A DNA stretch of 64,000 nt from Muricauda sp. SCSIO 65647 (GCF_021534965.1 NZ_CP091037.1:2272501-2336500), one strand, 5' to 3'. Counted from the first letter of the stretch, positions 9,681 to 18,528 are shown. The notes: generated by a model not told the origin, from the sequence alone. Made by a program: numbers and translations.

Positions 9681-10601
9681 TTAAAGAAAATTATCAACGG
9701 TTCGATAGGCCTCAATGACCGCTTTTTCTCCTTTTTCATTGGGCTGGGAGTTGCCATGCTCCATGCCCAATATGCCTTTGAACCCTTTTTGGTGGATGTG
9801 CTTAAAGATATTTTTGTAATTGATCTCACCTGTGGTAGGCTCGTTGCGTCCTGGATTGTCACCTATCTGAAAATAGGCAATCTCATCCCAACAGGCTTCG
9901 ATATTGGGTATTAGGTTTCCTTCTTGGATCTGTTGGTGATAAATATCGAACAAGATCTTGCAAGCGGGCGAATCTACGGCCTTGCAAATTTCATAGGTCT
10001 GTGGACTTTCGGTCAAAAACAATCCGGGGTGATCCCTAAAATTCAACGGTTCCAAGACCATGACCAAACCATGCGGCTCCAAAATATCGGATGCCCTTTT
10101 TAGACTTTCGACCACATGCGCGGTTTGGTAGCTTATATTCAGTCTTGGGTCTGTGTGCCCCGGCACTACGGTCATCCATGTGGCATTGACCCTTTTGGCC
10201 ACTTCCACTGATTCTTCGATTTCGGCAAGAAATTTTTTCCTGGGGGCAATATCGCCATTGGCTAGATTAGGCTTTTTCCAAGAGATACTATGGGCTACAA
10301 AAACTCCCATGGCCATACCTCGATTGCTCATAGTGCTGGCCATTTTTTCTTGTAGAGCCTTGTCCCTACCTTTCATGCCGTTGTCTTCAAAGGCCTTGAA
10401 GCCATGGTCGGCCATGAAGTTGAGCTGGTCAATGGGATCTTCGCCGGCCATATTCTTGAACATTCCTAAATGGGGCGCATAGTTAAGGTTGAAGGGCTGT
10501 GCAGAGGTATGGGATTTCCCTTTTTGGGCCATGAGCTGGGGTACCAACCCCAGACCTGCCGTGGTCAAGGCCGATTTAAGCATGAATTTTCTTCGCTTCA
10601 T
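9681..10601 (-). CDS. Tat-exported sugar isomerase/epimerase-like TIM-barrel protein
   Basis: A 306-residue protein with a twin-arginine signal (MKRRKFMLKSALTTAGLG, cleavage near LMAQ) followed by an AP-endonuclease-2 / hydroxypyruvate-isomerase type TIM barrel. Expected metal and catalytic segments are present: VLEPLNFRDHPG, LFDIYHQQIQEG and GMEHGNS provide the Glu, Asp/His and Glu ligands of this family. It probably isomerises or epimerises a keto-sugar in the periplasm. It is the last gene of a unit with a Gfo/Idh/MocA oxidoreductase ten bases upstream, a pairing common in sugar and inositol catabolism. Substrate is unknown. Confidence 0.85.
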   Translation of the reverse strand: MKRRKFMLKSALTTAGLGLVPQLMAQKGKSHTSAQPFNLNYAPHLGMFKNMAGEDPIDQLNFMADHGFKAFEDNGMKGRDKALQEKMASTMSNRGMAMGVFVAHSISWKKPNLANGDIAPRKKFLAEIEESVEVAKRVNATWMTVVPGHTDPRLNISYQTAHVVESLKRASDILEPHGLVMVLEPLNFRDHPGLFLTESPQTYEICKAVDSPACKILFDIYHQQIQEGNLIPNIEACWDEIAYFQIGDNPGRNEPTTGEINYKNIFKHIHQKGFKGILGMEHGNSQPNEKGEKAVIEAYRTVDNFL

Positions 10602-10611
10602 TTTTGTTGGT

Positions 10612-11958
10612 TTAGGTATAAGAGGTTACACCGGGTTTCGGAATTGGGTATTGCCCATTTGCATCAGGTTGAGTGGGCGGGGCTGAATTCCAATCCAAAT
10701 TGTCCTCAACCAATTTCATTGTTGAGTTTAGGGCTTGTTCCCAAGTGATGATATCACCCGAATAGGTGGCCATTCGCCCCATAATGGCAGATAGGGTCGC
10801 CTTGGCACCGTTCTCGGCATCGGCCAATACCTCTCCTTTATTTCTGATGGCCGCAAATAGACGGTCGTGCTCCACTTGATAGGGGTTTGGGTCTTTTTTG
10901 TCGCCGATATTGGTAGTATGGTTGAACAGTTCATTGCCGTCAAGATCGGTTATGGAGCCTTGACTGGTGACCAATCTTCCCGTGGTGCCCTGAAAGGCCT
11001 CGTCAACCCTGTTCATACAGCCTTTTTGGTGCCGGCATTGACTGGAAATCACTGCACCTGACGGGTAGGTGAATTCTACAAAATGATGGTCAAAGATTTC
11101 GCCATGGTCTTTGCCAGTGCGCATTTCACGGCCTCCCATGCCTTGTGCGGTCACCGGATATTCACCTAAGAACCAATTGGCCACGTCGATATTGTGTATG
11201 TGCTGCTCTAAAATATGATCGCCACAGAGCCAGTTGAAGTAGTACCAATTTCGCATTTGGTATTCCATTTCGGTCTGTTCTGGGGTTCTGGGGCGTACCC
11301 ATACCCCCTGGCTATTCCAGTACACTTGCCCTGAAACAATGTTGCCCAGGGTTCCTTTTTGTACTTCATCGTACAGTTTCAAGTATTTGTTTTCATAATG
11401 GCGTTGAAGGCCGACCACCACATTGAGCTGTTTTTCCTTGGCAATTTTGGCCGAGGCCAAAACGCTTCTGACACCCACTGGATCTGTTGCCACCGGTTTT
11501 TCCATGAACACATGTTTGTCATTGGCAATGGCGTATTCAAAATGTTGGGGCCTGAAACCGGGAGGTGTCGCCAAAATGACCACATCGGCTTCGTCAATGG
11601 CTTTTTTGTAGGCATCGAAACCCGTAAAACGGCTTTCTTCTTTCACTTTGACCGTGCGTTGACCATCGAAATGTTCTTGAATGGCGGCGAGACTGTTTTC
11701 CAACCTATCTTGAAAAGCATCGGCCATGGCCACCAGCTCAACATCTGGGTCAGCGGTCAGGGCTTGAACGGCGGCTCCCGTACCTCGGCCCCCACAGCCA
11801 ACCACGGCCAGTTTTAATTTTTCTGTACTATTCAGGTGCCCCGTACCGTACATGGGCAGCGAAGAGGTCAATAAGGCGCCACTGGCAAGCCCAGTGGTTT
11901 TGACAAAAGATCTTCGGTCAATTGATTTTACGTTTTGTTTTTCGGTCTTTTTCTTCAT
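10612..11958 (-). CDS. Tat-exported Gfo/Idh/MocA family oxidoreductase
   Basis: A 448-residue protein with a Tat signal (SIDRRSFVKTTGLASGALL) and an NAD(P)-binding Rossmann domain beginning LKLAVVGCGGRGTG. The family signature EKPVATDP follows the HVFM strand, and the C-terminal alpha/beta domain contains the expected HIHNIDVANWFLG segment. Tat export implies folding with the dinucleotide bound in the cytoplasm before transport. Six bases separate it from the SUMF1-fold gene upstream and ten from the isomerase downstream, indicating one operon. Such exported members often act on glycosides or amino-sugar derivatives; the specific reaction cannot be read from sequence. Confidence 0.9.
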   Translation of the reverse strand: MKKKTEKQNVKSIDRRSFVKTTGLASGALLTSSLPMYGTGHLNSTEKLKLAVVGCGGRGTGAAVQALTADPDVELVAMADAFQDRLENSLAAIQEHFDGQRTVKVKEESRFTGFDAYKKAIDEADVVILATPPGFRPQHFEYAIANDKHVFMEKPVATDPVGVRSVLASAKIAKEKQLNVVVGLQRHYENKYLKLYDEVQKGTLGNIVSGQVYWNSQGVWVRPRTPEQTEMEYQMRNWYYFNWLCGDHILEQHIHNIDVANWFLGEYPVTAQGMGGREMRTGKDHGEIFDHHFVEFTYPSGAVISSQCRHQKGCMNRVDEAFQGTTGRLVTSQGSITDLDGNELFNHTTNIGDKKDPNPYQVEHDRLFAAIRNKGEVLADAENGAKATLSAIMGRMATYSGDIITWEQALNSTMKLVEDNLDWNSAPPTQPDANGQYPIPKPGVTSYT

Positions 11959-11964
11959 TGTGGT

Positions 11965-12936
11965 TTATTTTGGGTGTTTTGCTTTCCAGTATTTCTTTTG
12001 TTCTTCAGCGCTGGGCGTGTGGTAAGGGCGTACAATACGAAATCCCACAAAAGATGCATCGGTGTGCCACCATTTGCTTTTGGGTATCTGGGGGTCGCGT
12101 ATTTTCCAATCGGGTGATGAAGGCGTTCTTGAGGCACTTCTTAGGTTATCGATAGGGTCTTTCCATGATCCGCCACGTACTACCCTTGGATATGTCTTTG
12201 TAGGTCGGGCCCATGGATTTTTTATCTTTTGCCCGTTGTAGTCAAGGTATTGGTCAAGCGTCCATTCGGCAACATTACCGTGCATATCGTACAATCCCCA
12301 CTGATTTGGGTTTTTCGACCCCACTTCGTGATACTTTCCATTGCTATTGCCAGCATGCCAAGCGTAGTCACCAATATTTGATGTCTCCCCATCAAACGAA
12401 TAAGCGGTTTGGGTACCTGCCCTGGCAGCGTACTCCCATTCCGCTTCCGTTGGAAGCCTATAAAAGTTTCCGGTCAGGGCAGACAGCCATTCACAGAATT
12501 TCAGGGCGGCGTATTGGGTCATACAAATTGCTGGGTAACCCTCGGTTCCCATGCCGAAACTGATGTCGACATAAGGAATCGTGGCCCCGGCAATGGCATC
12601 AATATTCAATGAGACTTCATGGCCCATGGGCTTGTCACTAGATTTCTTGTCTATCTCACGGGCCATAAAAAGTTTGTAAAGATCCCAAGTGGTCTCATGC
12701 GAGGCCATCCAGAATGGGTCAATCTCAACTTTTCTTACAGGGCCTTCATCATCACGCCTTCCTTTTTCTGTGTTGGGGCTACCCATTAAAAAAATGCCGC
12801 TGGGTATAGGCACCATGTTAATGGTCAATTCACTGGCGGGAATAGATTCACTGTACGCTTCAAAAGGCCTATTTTGTGCAAAGGAGAACAGTGGTGAATA
12901 ACTAAAGACTGCCAGCAAAAGCATGAATTTCATCAT
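11965..12936 (-). CDS. SUMF1 / formylglycine-generating-enzyme-fold protein, probably not a sulfatase activator
   Basis: A 323-residue exported protein (signal peptide ending near SFAQ) made of one FGE-sulfatase domain: MVPIPSGIFLMGSP, RLPTEAEWEYAARAG, LYDMHGNVAEWTLD and VVRGGSWKDP are the family landmarks. True aerobic formylglycine-generating enzymes need two cysteines just after the RGGS strand; here the region reads RGGSWKDPIDNLRSASR with no Cys. It is therefore more likely a structural or accessory member, like GldK and GldJ, than the activator of the sulfatase encoded elsewhere in this window. First gene of a three-gene unit with Gfo/Idh and isomerase genes. Confidence 0.88.
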   Translation of the reverse strand: MMKFMLLLAVFSYSPLFSFAQNRPFEAYSESIPASELTINMVPIPSGIFLMGSPNTEKGRRDDEGPVRKVEIDPFWMASHETTWDLYKLFMAREIDKKSSDKPMGHEVSLNIDAIAGATIPYVDISFGMGTEGYPAICMTQYAALKFCEWLSALTGNFYRLPTEAEWEYAARAGTQTAYSFDGETSNIGDYAWHAGNSNGKYHEVGSKNPNQWGLYDMHGNVAEWTLDQYLDYNGQKIKNPWARPTKTYPRVVRGGSWKDPIDNLRSASRTPSSPDWKIRDPQIPKSKWWHTDASFVGFRIVRPYHTPSAEEQKKYWKAKHPK

Positions 12937-12958
12937 AGAAAACTGATTTTTCGAATTC

Positions 12959-12966
12959 TAAAGATA
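12959..12966 (-). promoter_or_regulatory. Possible -7 box of the SUMF1-Gfo/Idh-isomerase operon
   Basis: TATCTTTA on the minus strand matches TAnnTTTG at seven of eight positions and ends about 22 bases before the SUMF1-fold start codon. No convincing -33 TTG at the right spacing was seen. Confidence 0.35.
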
Positions 12967-13117
12967 TTGTTTTGTGTTTGATCTTATTGCAGGTTGGTTC
13001 CATTCTATGGGCATTGTTGCAAGACCATTACATGATTTTACGCAAACTTAACGCAACTTTGATATGGGAGAACCATCTTAAGTTCACAATTACTATCCAA
13101 TAAAAAACAAAGCTGTT

Positions 13118-14389
13118 ATGAAAAGAAATGTGTTTTTAACCTTATTCGTTGCCGCGATCGCGTTACTATCGTGTGAAGATGACGAGAATGGGCCTTTTGA
13201 AGATTATCTCGTGGCCCGCCCCCTGACGATTTCAAAAACCGAGTTTAGAGAAAGCAGTGTAACGGTGGTTGACCCGCTTCCCATAGATGAATCGGGTAAA
13301 ATGTACGCGTACAAAGACTACATCTTTGTGAACGATAAATACAAAGGGGTACATGTAATCGACAATAGCAGTCCTGAAAACCCACAAAAAGTTTCATTCA
13401 TCAAGATTGCCGGCAATGTCGATATTTCAATAAAGGATGATTATCTATATGCCGATAGCCTTACCGATTTAGTGGTTCTTGACATTTCAGATGTGAACAA
13501 TGTGACAATTGTCGATTGGTTGGAAGGTGTTTTGGGCGATGGTGGATTCTGGCTTGCGGCAGAATTCCAAAACATTGAGTGGCCACAGGCCGACATATAT
13601 GACTATGATGGAATCGATTTTAATGAAGATGTCATCGTCGGTTGGCAGGTCAAGACCGAAAGAAGACCCGTTCAAGATGTGCGAACCGATATTTTCTTTG
13701 ATGAGGCTCTTGCCAATGATGCGGGGGGCGATAATGTTACTGGCCAAGGTGGTTCTTTGGCGCGGTTCAAAATTGTGGACGAATATTTATATGTGGTCGA
13801 CAGCCATAATTTGAATGTCTTCAACATTGCCGATCTAGAAAGCCCAGAAGTATTGGACGATGTTTTTGTAGGCTTTGACATCGAGACCATCTTCAACCGG
13901 GGCGAGCATCTATTTTTGGGCAGTATGCAAGGTATGTACATCTATGACATCACATCACCTGACAAACCAGAGTTTATTTCTGAGTTTCAACATGGCACGG
14001 CCTGCGATCCCGTAGTGGTCGATGGTGACTATGCCTATGTCACCCTAAGGGGGGGCAACTTTTGCGGAGCGACCGAGAGCGGACTTTATATTGTCGATAT
14101 CTCTACGATTGAAAAGCCTGAGCTTGAGGTCATTTATCCGATGGACGAACCATATGGCCTGGGCATCAAAGATGACAAGCTCTTCATCTGTGATGGTTCT
14201 TCAGGCTTGAAGGTATACGACAAATCGCAGGCACCCAATATTGAGCAGTTGAACCATTTTGAAGATATCGTGACCTTTGATGTGATTCCACTTGAAGAAC
14301 AATTGCTCATGGTAGGTGATGGCATACTCTATCAATATGAGTACCTCAACGACGACATAAGATTGATAAGTACTTTTAGCCTAAATTAA
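13118..14389 (+). CDS. LVIVD-repeat beta-propeller lipoprotein
   Basis: A 423-residue lipoprotein (signal MKRNVFLTLFVAAIALLSC, lipidated Cys19, followed by the acidic EDDE typical of Bacteroidota surface-exported lipoproteins). The mature part is a series of about 45-residue propeller-like repeats, each with phrases such as GVHVIDNSSPENPQ, DLVVLDISDVNN, LNVFNIADLESPE, MYIYDITSPDKPE and LYIVDISTIEKPE, the LVIVD pattern. The propeller probably binds a partner at the cell surface. Its stop codon shares one base with the start of the Kunitz-domain lipoprotein gene, so the two are likely made together. Function is unknown. Confidence 0.85.
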   Translation: MKRNVFLTLFVAAIALLSCEDDENGPFEDYLVARPLTISKTEFRESSVTVVDPLPIDESGKMYAYKDYIFVNDKYKGVHVIDNSSPENPQKVSFIKIAGNVDISIKDDYLYADSLTDLVVLDISDVNNVTIVDWLEGVLGDGGFWLAAEFQNIEWPQADIYDYDGIDFNEDVIVGWQVKTERRPVQDVRTDIFFDEALANDAGGDNVTGQGGSLARFKIVDEYLYVVDSHNLNVFNIADLESPEVLDDVFVGFDIETIFNRGEHLFLGSMQGMYIYDITSPDKPEFISEFQHGTACDPVVVDGDYAYVTLRGGNFCGATESGLYIVDISTIEKPELEVIYPMDEPYGLGIKDDKLFICDGSSGLKVYDKSQAPNIEQLNHFEDIVTFDVIPLEEQLLMVGDGILYQYEYLNDDIRLISTFSLN

Positions 14390-14628
14390 TGGCAAGGCAT
14401 TTTTTGTTGTTGGGTACTTTGATGTGTGTTTTTGTTTCCTGTTCTGACGATGATCCGGAAAATCCATGTGGCTTGGAGCCCGAGGTAGGAGATTGTGATG
14501 CAGCGATCCCCAAATACTATTTTGATAAGGAAGAACAAGAATGCAAAGAGTTCATTTGGGGAGGATGTGGAGGCGTGGTACCTTTTGATTCGATGGAAGA
14601 ATGTTTGGATTGTTTAAGTGATGAATGA
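14389..14628 (+). CDS. Small Kunitz/BPTI-domain lipoprotein
   Basis: A 79-residue lipoprotein: signal with Cys at residue 18, acidic SDDDPEN spacer, then one complete Kunitz-type domain. The six cysteines at 27, 36, 52, 60, 72 and 75 are spaced 9, 16, 8, 12 and 3, against 9, 16, 8, 13 and 4 in bovine BPTI. Kunitz landmarks are present: YYFD, the FIWGGC core (BPTI FVYGGC) and F66 before the final helix. The residue after the second cysteine, the P1 position of the inhibitory loop, is Asp37 followed by Ala, as in BPTI apart from P1. It would be a membrane-anchored protease inhibitor or binding domain. The start overlaps the previous stop (TAATG). Confidence 0.88.
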   Translation: MARHFLLLGTLMCVFVSCSDDDPENPCGLEPEVGDCDAAIPKYYFDKEEQECKEFIWGGCGGVVPFDSMEECLDCLSDE

Positions 14629-14663
14629 ATTGTTTGAAACCATTTCAGACAATAACCTTCTAC

Positions 14664-14690
14664 AATGCCCCGTTTTTATGGGGCATTTTT
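14664..14690 (+). terminator. Terminator after the LVIVD-Kunitz pair
   Basis: AATGCCCC and GGGGCATT arms enclose an eight-base loop, followed by a run of T residues, 36 bases after the Kunitz-gene stop. This ends the pair before the topA promoter. Confidence 0.8.
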
Positions 14691-14734
14691 AATACCACCA
14701 TAGTGCTGAAAAACAGCGAATAAAAAAATTCACA

Positions 14735-14742
14735 TACTTTTG
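14735..14742 (+). promoter_or_regulatory. -7 box of topA
   Basis: TACTTTTG matches TAnnTTTG exactly, 19 bases before the topA start codon, so the leader would be only about a dozen bases. A clear -33 TTG was not seen. Confidence 0.5.
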
Positions 14743-14761
14743 TGATCGCAAAACCTATTTC

Positions 14762-17248
14762 ATGCCAAAGAATCTAGTAATCGTTGAGTCTCCCGCCAAA
14801 GCGAAGACCATTGAACGTTTTTTAGGGAATGATTTTCAAGTTGAATCAAGCTTCGGCCATATTGCCGATTTGCCCCCGAATGAATTGGGCGTAGATGTCG
14901 AGAACGGTTTCAAACCCAAATACATCGTTGACAAAGAGAAGAAGGCACTGGTCAAAAAATTAAAGGATTTGGCAAAAAAAGCCGACACTATTTGGTTGGC
15001 CAGTGATGAAGATCGTGAAGGTGAGGCGATATCATGGCACTTGGCAGAGACCTTAGGGCTTGATAAAGACAAGACCAAAAGAATTGTTTTCAACTCGATT
15101 ACCAAATCAGCGATTCAAAAAGCGATCGAAAATCCACGAGATATCAATTATGACTTGGTAAACGCCCAACAGGCCCGAAGGGTGCTTGACCGTTTGGTTG
15201 GGTATGAGCTGTCGCCCGTTCTATGGAAAAAGATAAAACCTGGTCTCTCGGCAGGTCGTGTGCAATCGGTCGCAGTACGTTTAATTGTCGAGCGCGAGCG
15301 TGAGATAGAAAAGTTCGGTGCAGAGGCTTCCTTTAAGATTCGTGCCGAATTCAGAACTGAAGGGGGTAATGTCTTTCAGGCAAAAATGGGTAAGACCTTT
15401 GCTTCCAAAGAAGAAGCAGAAAGATTTCTGAAACAGAATATAGGGGCCAATTTTTCAGTTTCAAATCTTGACAAAAAGCCGGCCAAAAAATCACCGGCAG
15501 CTCCCTTTACCACTTCAACCCTACAACAAGAGGCCTCAAGAAAACTATATTTTTCAGTGGCCCGAACAATGCAAGTGGCACAGCGTCTATATGAAGCAGG
15601 TCTTATTACCTATATGCGTACCGACAGTGTCAACTTATCGAATGAGGCTTTACAAGCGGCCAAACAGGCCATTGTTGAAAGCTATGGTGAAAAATATAGC
15701 CAGACAAGAAATTATAAGGGCAAATCGAAAGGGGCCCAAGAAGCCCACGAGGCCATTCGACCTACCGATATGAAGCTACAGAGCCCTTCTTTAGAGCGTG
15801 ATCAGGCAAAGCTGTATGAATTGATCTGGAAACGTACCCTTGCATCACAGATGAGTGATGCCGAGCTCGAACGAACCCTGGTCAAGATTGCCGCCAATAC
15901 GCACAGTGAAGATTTTACCGCCAATGGTGAGGTGGTCAAGTTCGATGGTTTTTTGAAAGTCTATCTTGAGGGTATCGATGAAGAAGATATGTCAGAAGAG
16001 CAAGAGGGCATGCTTCCGGCAATGAAAATAGCCGATTCTTTATACCTGAACCATATAACCGCCACAGAACGGTTTACGAGACCGCCATACCGCTACACCG
16101 AGGCATCTTTGGTCAAAAGGCTTGAAGAGCTGGGTATTGGGCGACCATCTACTTATGCGCCAACAATTTCCACCATTCAGAATCGAGGCTATGTAGAGAA
16201 GGGAACGGTCGAAGGCGTCGAACGCCCATATGTGCAATTGACTTTGAAGGCCGAAAAAATCGATGAAAAGCAATTATCGGAAATGGTCGGATCAGACAAG
16301 GGCAAATTGGTGCCCACCGATATCGGTATCATCGTGAATGATTTTTTGGTCAATCATTTTTCCAATATTCTTGACTATAATTTCACGGCCAAGGTTGAGG
16401 AAGATTTTGATGAGATCGCTACTGGCGAGGAAGATTGGAAACAGATGATGAAGCAGTTCTACAAAGATTTCCATCCCAACGTGGAAGAAGTTGAAGAGAA
16501 TGCTGAACGTGCCAGCGGCGAACGTGTCTTGGGCACAGATCCAACGACAGGTAGGCAAGTGGCCGCGCGTTTAGGGCGTTTTGGCCCCATGGTACAGATC
16601 GGTACCGCCGAAGAAGAAGAAAAGCCATTGTTCGCAAGTTTGCTGCCCGAACAATCAATCAATACCATCACCTTTGAAGAGGCGATGGACCTTTTTAAAC
16701 TGCCCAGAAAATTGGGAGAATACAAAGGCGAAGGGCTAGAGGCCAATGTGGGTCGTTATGGACCCTATGTAAGGTTTGGAAAAAAGTTTATCTCTTTGGA
16801 TAAAGGCGAAAGTGTCTTTGATGTAGACCTTGAACGTGCCATTGAATTGATTAAGGAAAAAGAAGCTGCAGATGCCCCGATAGCCAGTTATCAAGGCAAA
16901 GAAGTGACCAAAGGGAAAGGTCGTTTTGGGCCATATATCAAGTGGGATGGCATGTTCATCAATGTCAACAAGAAGTATGATTTTGACAATCTTTCTGAAC
17001 AAGATATTGTTGAGTTGATCGAAGACAAAAAAAGAAAAGAGGCAGAAAAGCTGGTGCAAGAATGGCCAAATGAGGGTATTCGTATTGAAAAGGCACGTTG
17101 GGGCAGACACAATATCTTTAAAGGCAGAATCAGGGTAGAACTGTCGAAAGATGTCGATCCCTCAAAAATTTCCCTTGAAGAGGCAAAAGAGCTGTTGGAT
17201 AAGAAAACACCGAAAAAATCAAGAACAAAAACTAAGGCTAAGAAATAA
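14762..17248 (+). CDS. topA: DNA topoisomerase I (type IA)
   Basis: An 828-residue enzyme that relaxes negative supercoils. The N-terminal Toprim domain reads KNLVIVESPAKAKTIERFLG and carries the metal-binding DEDREGEAISWH; the catalytic tyrosine is Tyr284 in ITYMRTDS. The C-terminal half lacks the four-cysteine zinc ribbons of E. coli TopA and instead has repeats of the form GRFGPMVQIG, GRYGPYVRFG and GRFGPYIKWD followed by a Lys-rich tail, as in other Bacteroidota enzymes. One base separates its stop from the next gene, so the arginase-fold gene is probably co-transcribed. Confidence 0.98.
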   Translation: MPKNLVIVESPAKAKTIERFLGNDFQVESSFGHIADLPPNELGVDVENGFKPKYIVDKEKKALVKKLKDLAKKADTIWLASDEDREGEAISWHLAETLGLDKDKTKRIVFNSITKSAIQKAIENPRDINYDLVNAQQARRVLDRLVGYELSPVLWKKIKPGLSAGRVQSVAVRLIVEREREIEKFGAEASFKIRAEFRTEGGNVFQAKMGKTFASKEEAERFLKQNIGANFSVSNLDKKPAKKSPAAPFTTSTLQQEASRKLYFSVARTMQVAQRLYEAGLITYMRTDSVNLSNEALQAAKQAIVESYGEKYSQTRNYKGKSKGAQEAHEAIRPTDMKLQSPSLERDQAKLYELIWKRTLASQMSDAELERTLVKIAANTHSEDFTANGEVVKFDGFLKVYLEGIDEEDMSEEQEGMLPAMKIADSLYLNHITATERFTRPPYRYTEASLVKRLEELGIGRPSTYAPTISTIQNRGYVEKGTVEGVERPYVQLTLKAEKIDEKQLSEMVGSDKGKLVPTDIGIIVNDFLVNHFSNILDYNFTAKVEEDFDEIATGEEDWKQMMKQFYKDFHPNVEEVEENAERASGERVLGTDPTTGRQVAARLGRFGPMVQIGTAEEEEKPLFASLLPEQSINTITFEEAMDLFKLPRKLGEYKGEGLEANVGRYGPYVRFGKKFISLDKGESVFDVDLERAIELIKEKEAADAPIASYQGKEVTKGKGRFGPYIKWDGMFINVNKKYDFDNLSEQDIVELIEDKKRKEAEKLVQEWPNEGIRIEKARWGRHNIFKGRIRVELSKDVDPSKISLEEAKELLDKKTPKKSRTKTKAKK

Positions 17249-17249
17249 A

Positions 17250-18407
17250 ATGGCATTCGATTTTTTGGTCCCTGTCAAGGATAAAGTCTTGGCATTTTCC
17301 GAATTTTTACCTCCCCAGGCGTTGGGGAAAAACATCCATAAACATACCAAACAAGATGGGCTTCCCGTCTTTGCCAATGCAAAGGTGGCGATCGTGGGGG
17401 TACTTGAATCCCGCAATGCCTTTGAGAAGAAGCCAGAGAAGATGGATATAGATTCCATTAGAATACAATTGTACCGTCTGATGATGGGCAATTGGAACGC
17501 TACCATACTTGATCTGGGCGATATTGAAGAAGGTGAAACCGTCGAAGACACTTATTTCGTGGTCAAAGAGGTAGTGGCCGGCCTGTTGGAAGAAAACATC
17601 ATGCCCATTATAATCGGTGCTACCCAAGATATCACTTTTGCCACGTATAGGGCGTTCGATAAGATTGTCAATATGATCAATATGGTCTCTATTGACAGTC
17701 GTTTTGATTTTGGGGAAGACGATGAACTGATTTCCTCGCATTCGTATATGAGCAATATCATCACAGACAAGCCCAATAACCTATATAATTTTTCCAATAT
17801 CGGTTACCAGAGCTATTTCAATGCCCAAGAAGAAATCGACCTTATGGAGCGGCTGTTCTTCGATGCTTACCGCTTGGGTGATATAACATCAGATATTTCT
17901 TTGGCAGAGCCGGTTTTACGAAATGCCCATTTGGTCAGCCTTGATGTAAGGGCGATCAGGGCCAGTGAGATGGGGCTGTCTGCAAATTTTTCTCCCAACG
18001 GCTTTACGGGCAGGGAAATATGTGCTTTGGCCAGATATGCGGGCATCAGTGACAAAGTCTCTGTTTTTGGCATTTATGAAGTTGAAAATTCTTCACTTTC
18101 CTTTCAGTTGGTCGCCCAGATCATTTGGTATTTTATAGAGGGCCTCAGCTTTAGAACCATAGAGAGGCCAAGTTCGAAAAATGAAGACTTCACCAAGTTT
18201 ACCGTCCCTACCGATACAGATGAGCTCATCTTTTATAAAAGCCATATAAGCGAAAGATGGTGGGTAGAGGTGCCATCGATACTTCCCGAGCATACTAAAA
18301 CAAATTCCGTTGCGTTATTACCTTGCACCGAGCAGGACTATCTGGATGCTTGCAACCAACAAATACCTGAAAGGTGGCTGAAGGCCTATAAAAAAAGCCT
18401 CGGCTAG
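17250..18407 (+). CDS. Arginase/formimidoylglutamase-fold protein with degenerate metal site, beside gldKLMN
   Basis: A 385-residue protein with the ureohydrolase fold pattern, but the three metal-ligand motifs are altered. GGxHS is replaced by GATQD (123-127), DAHxDxR by SIDSRFD (147-153), and SxDxDxxDP by SLDVRAIRASE (230-240); most of the His and Asp ligands of the dimanganese centre are missing. Catalysis of an arginase-type reaction is therefore unlikely. The start at 17250 places it one base after topA; a longer frame would overlap topA. It ends 121 bases before gldK, and related genes are known to sit near gldK in other Bacteroidota. A non-enzymatic role linked to secretion or motility is a hypothesis. 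Confidence 0.85.
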   Translation: MAFDFLVPVKDKVLAFSEFLPPQALGKNIHKHTKQDGLPVFANAKVAIVGVLESRNAFEKKPEKMDIDSIRIQLYRLMMGNWNATILDLGDIEEGETVEDTYFVVKEVVAGLLEENIMPIIIGATQDITFATYRAFDKIVNMINMVSIDSRFDFGEDDELISSHSYMSNIITDKPNNLYNFSNIGYQSYFNAQEEIDLMERLFFDAYRLGDITSDISLAEPVLRNAHLVSLDVRAIRASEMGLSANFSPNGFTGREICALARYAGISDKVSVFGIYEVENSSLSFQLVAQIIWYFIEGLSFRTIERPSSKNEDFTKFTVPTDTDELIFYKSHISERWWVEVPSILPEHTKTNSVALLPCTEQDYLDACNQQIPERWLKAYKKSLG

Positions 18408-18528
18408 AAAAAAAGTTTTTAACAAGTATATAAGCCATTCACAATAAATTATTCAAAATCAAGTTATGTGAATAGTGAAATTGTGTAGTACAGTTTGTGA
18501 TTCAAATCGAAATAATTTAACCTAAAGT

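Noticed and set aside
9660-9914. Small plus-strand frame upstream of miaB
   Set aside because: It overlaps the end of the isomerase gene in antisense, has no domain and no leader, and is explained as a shadow.
11965-12936. SUMF1-fold gene as the formylglycine-generating enzyme for the sulfatase
   Set aside because: The two active-site cysteines after the RGGS strand are absent, and the gene is in a different operon.
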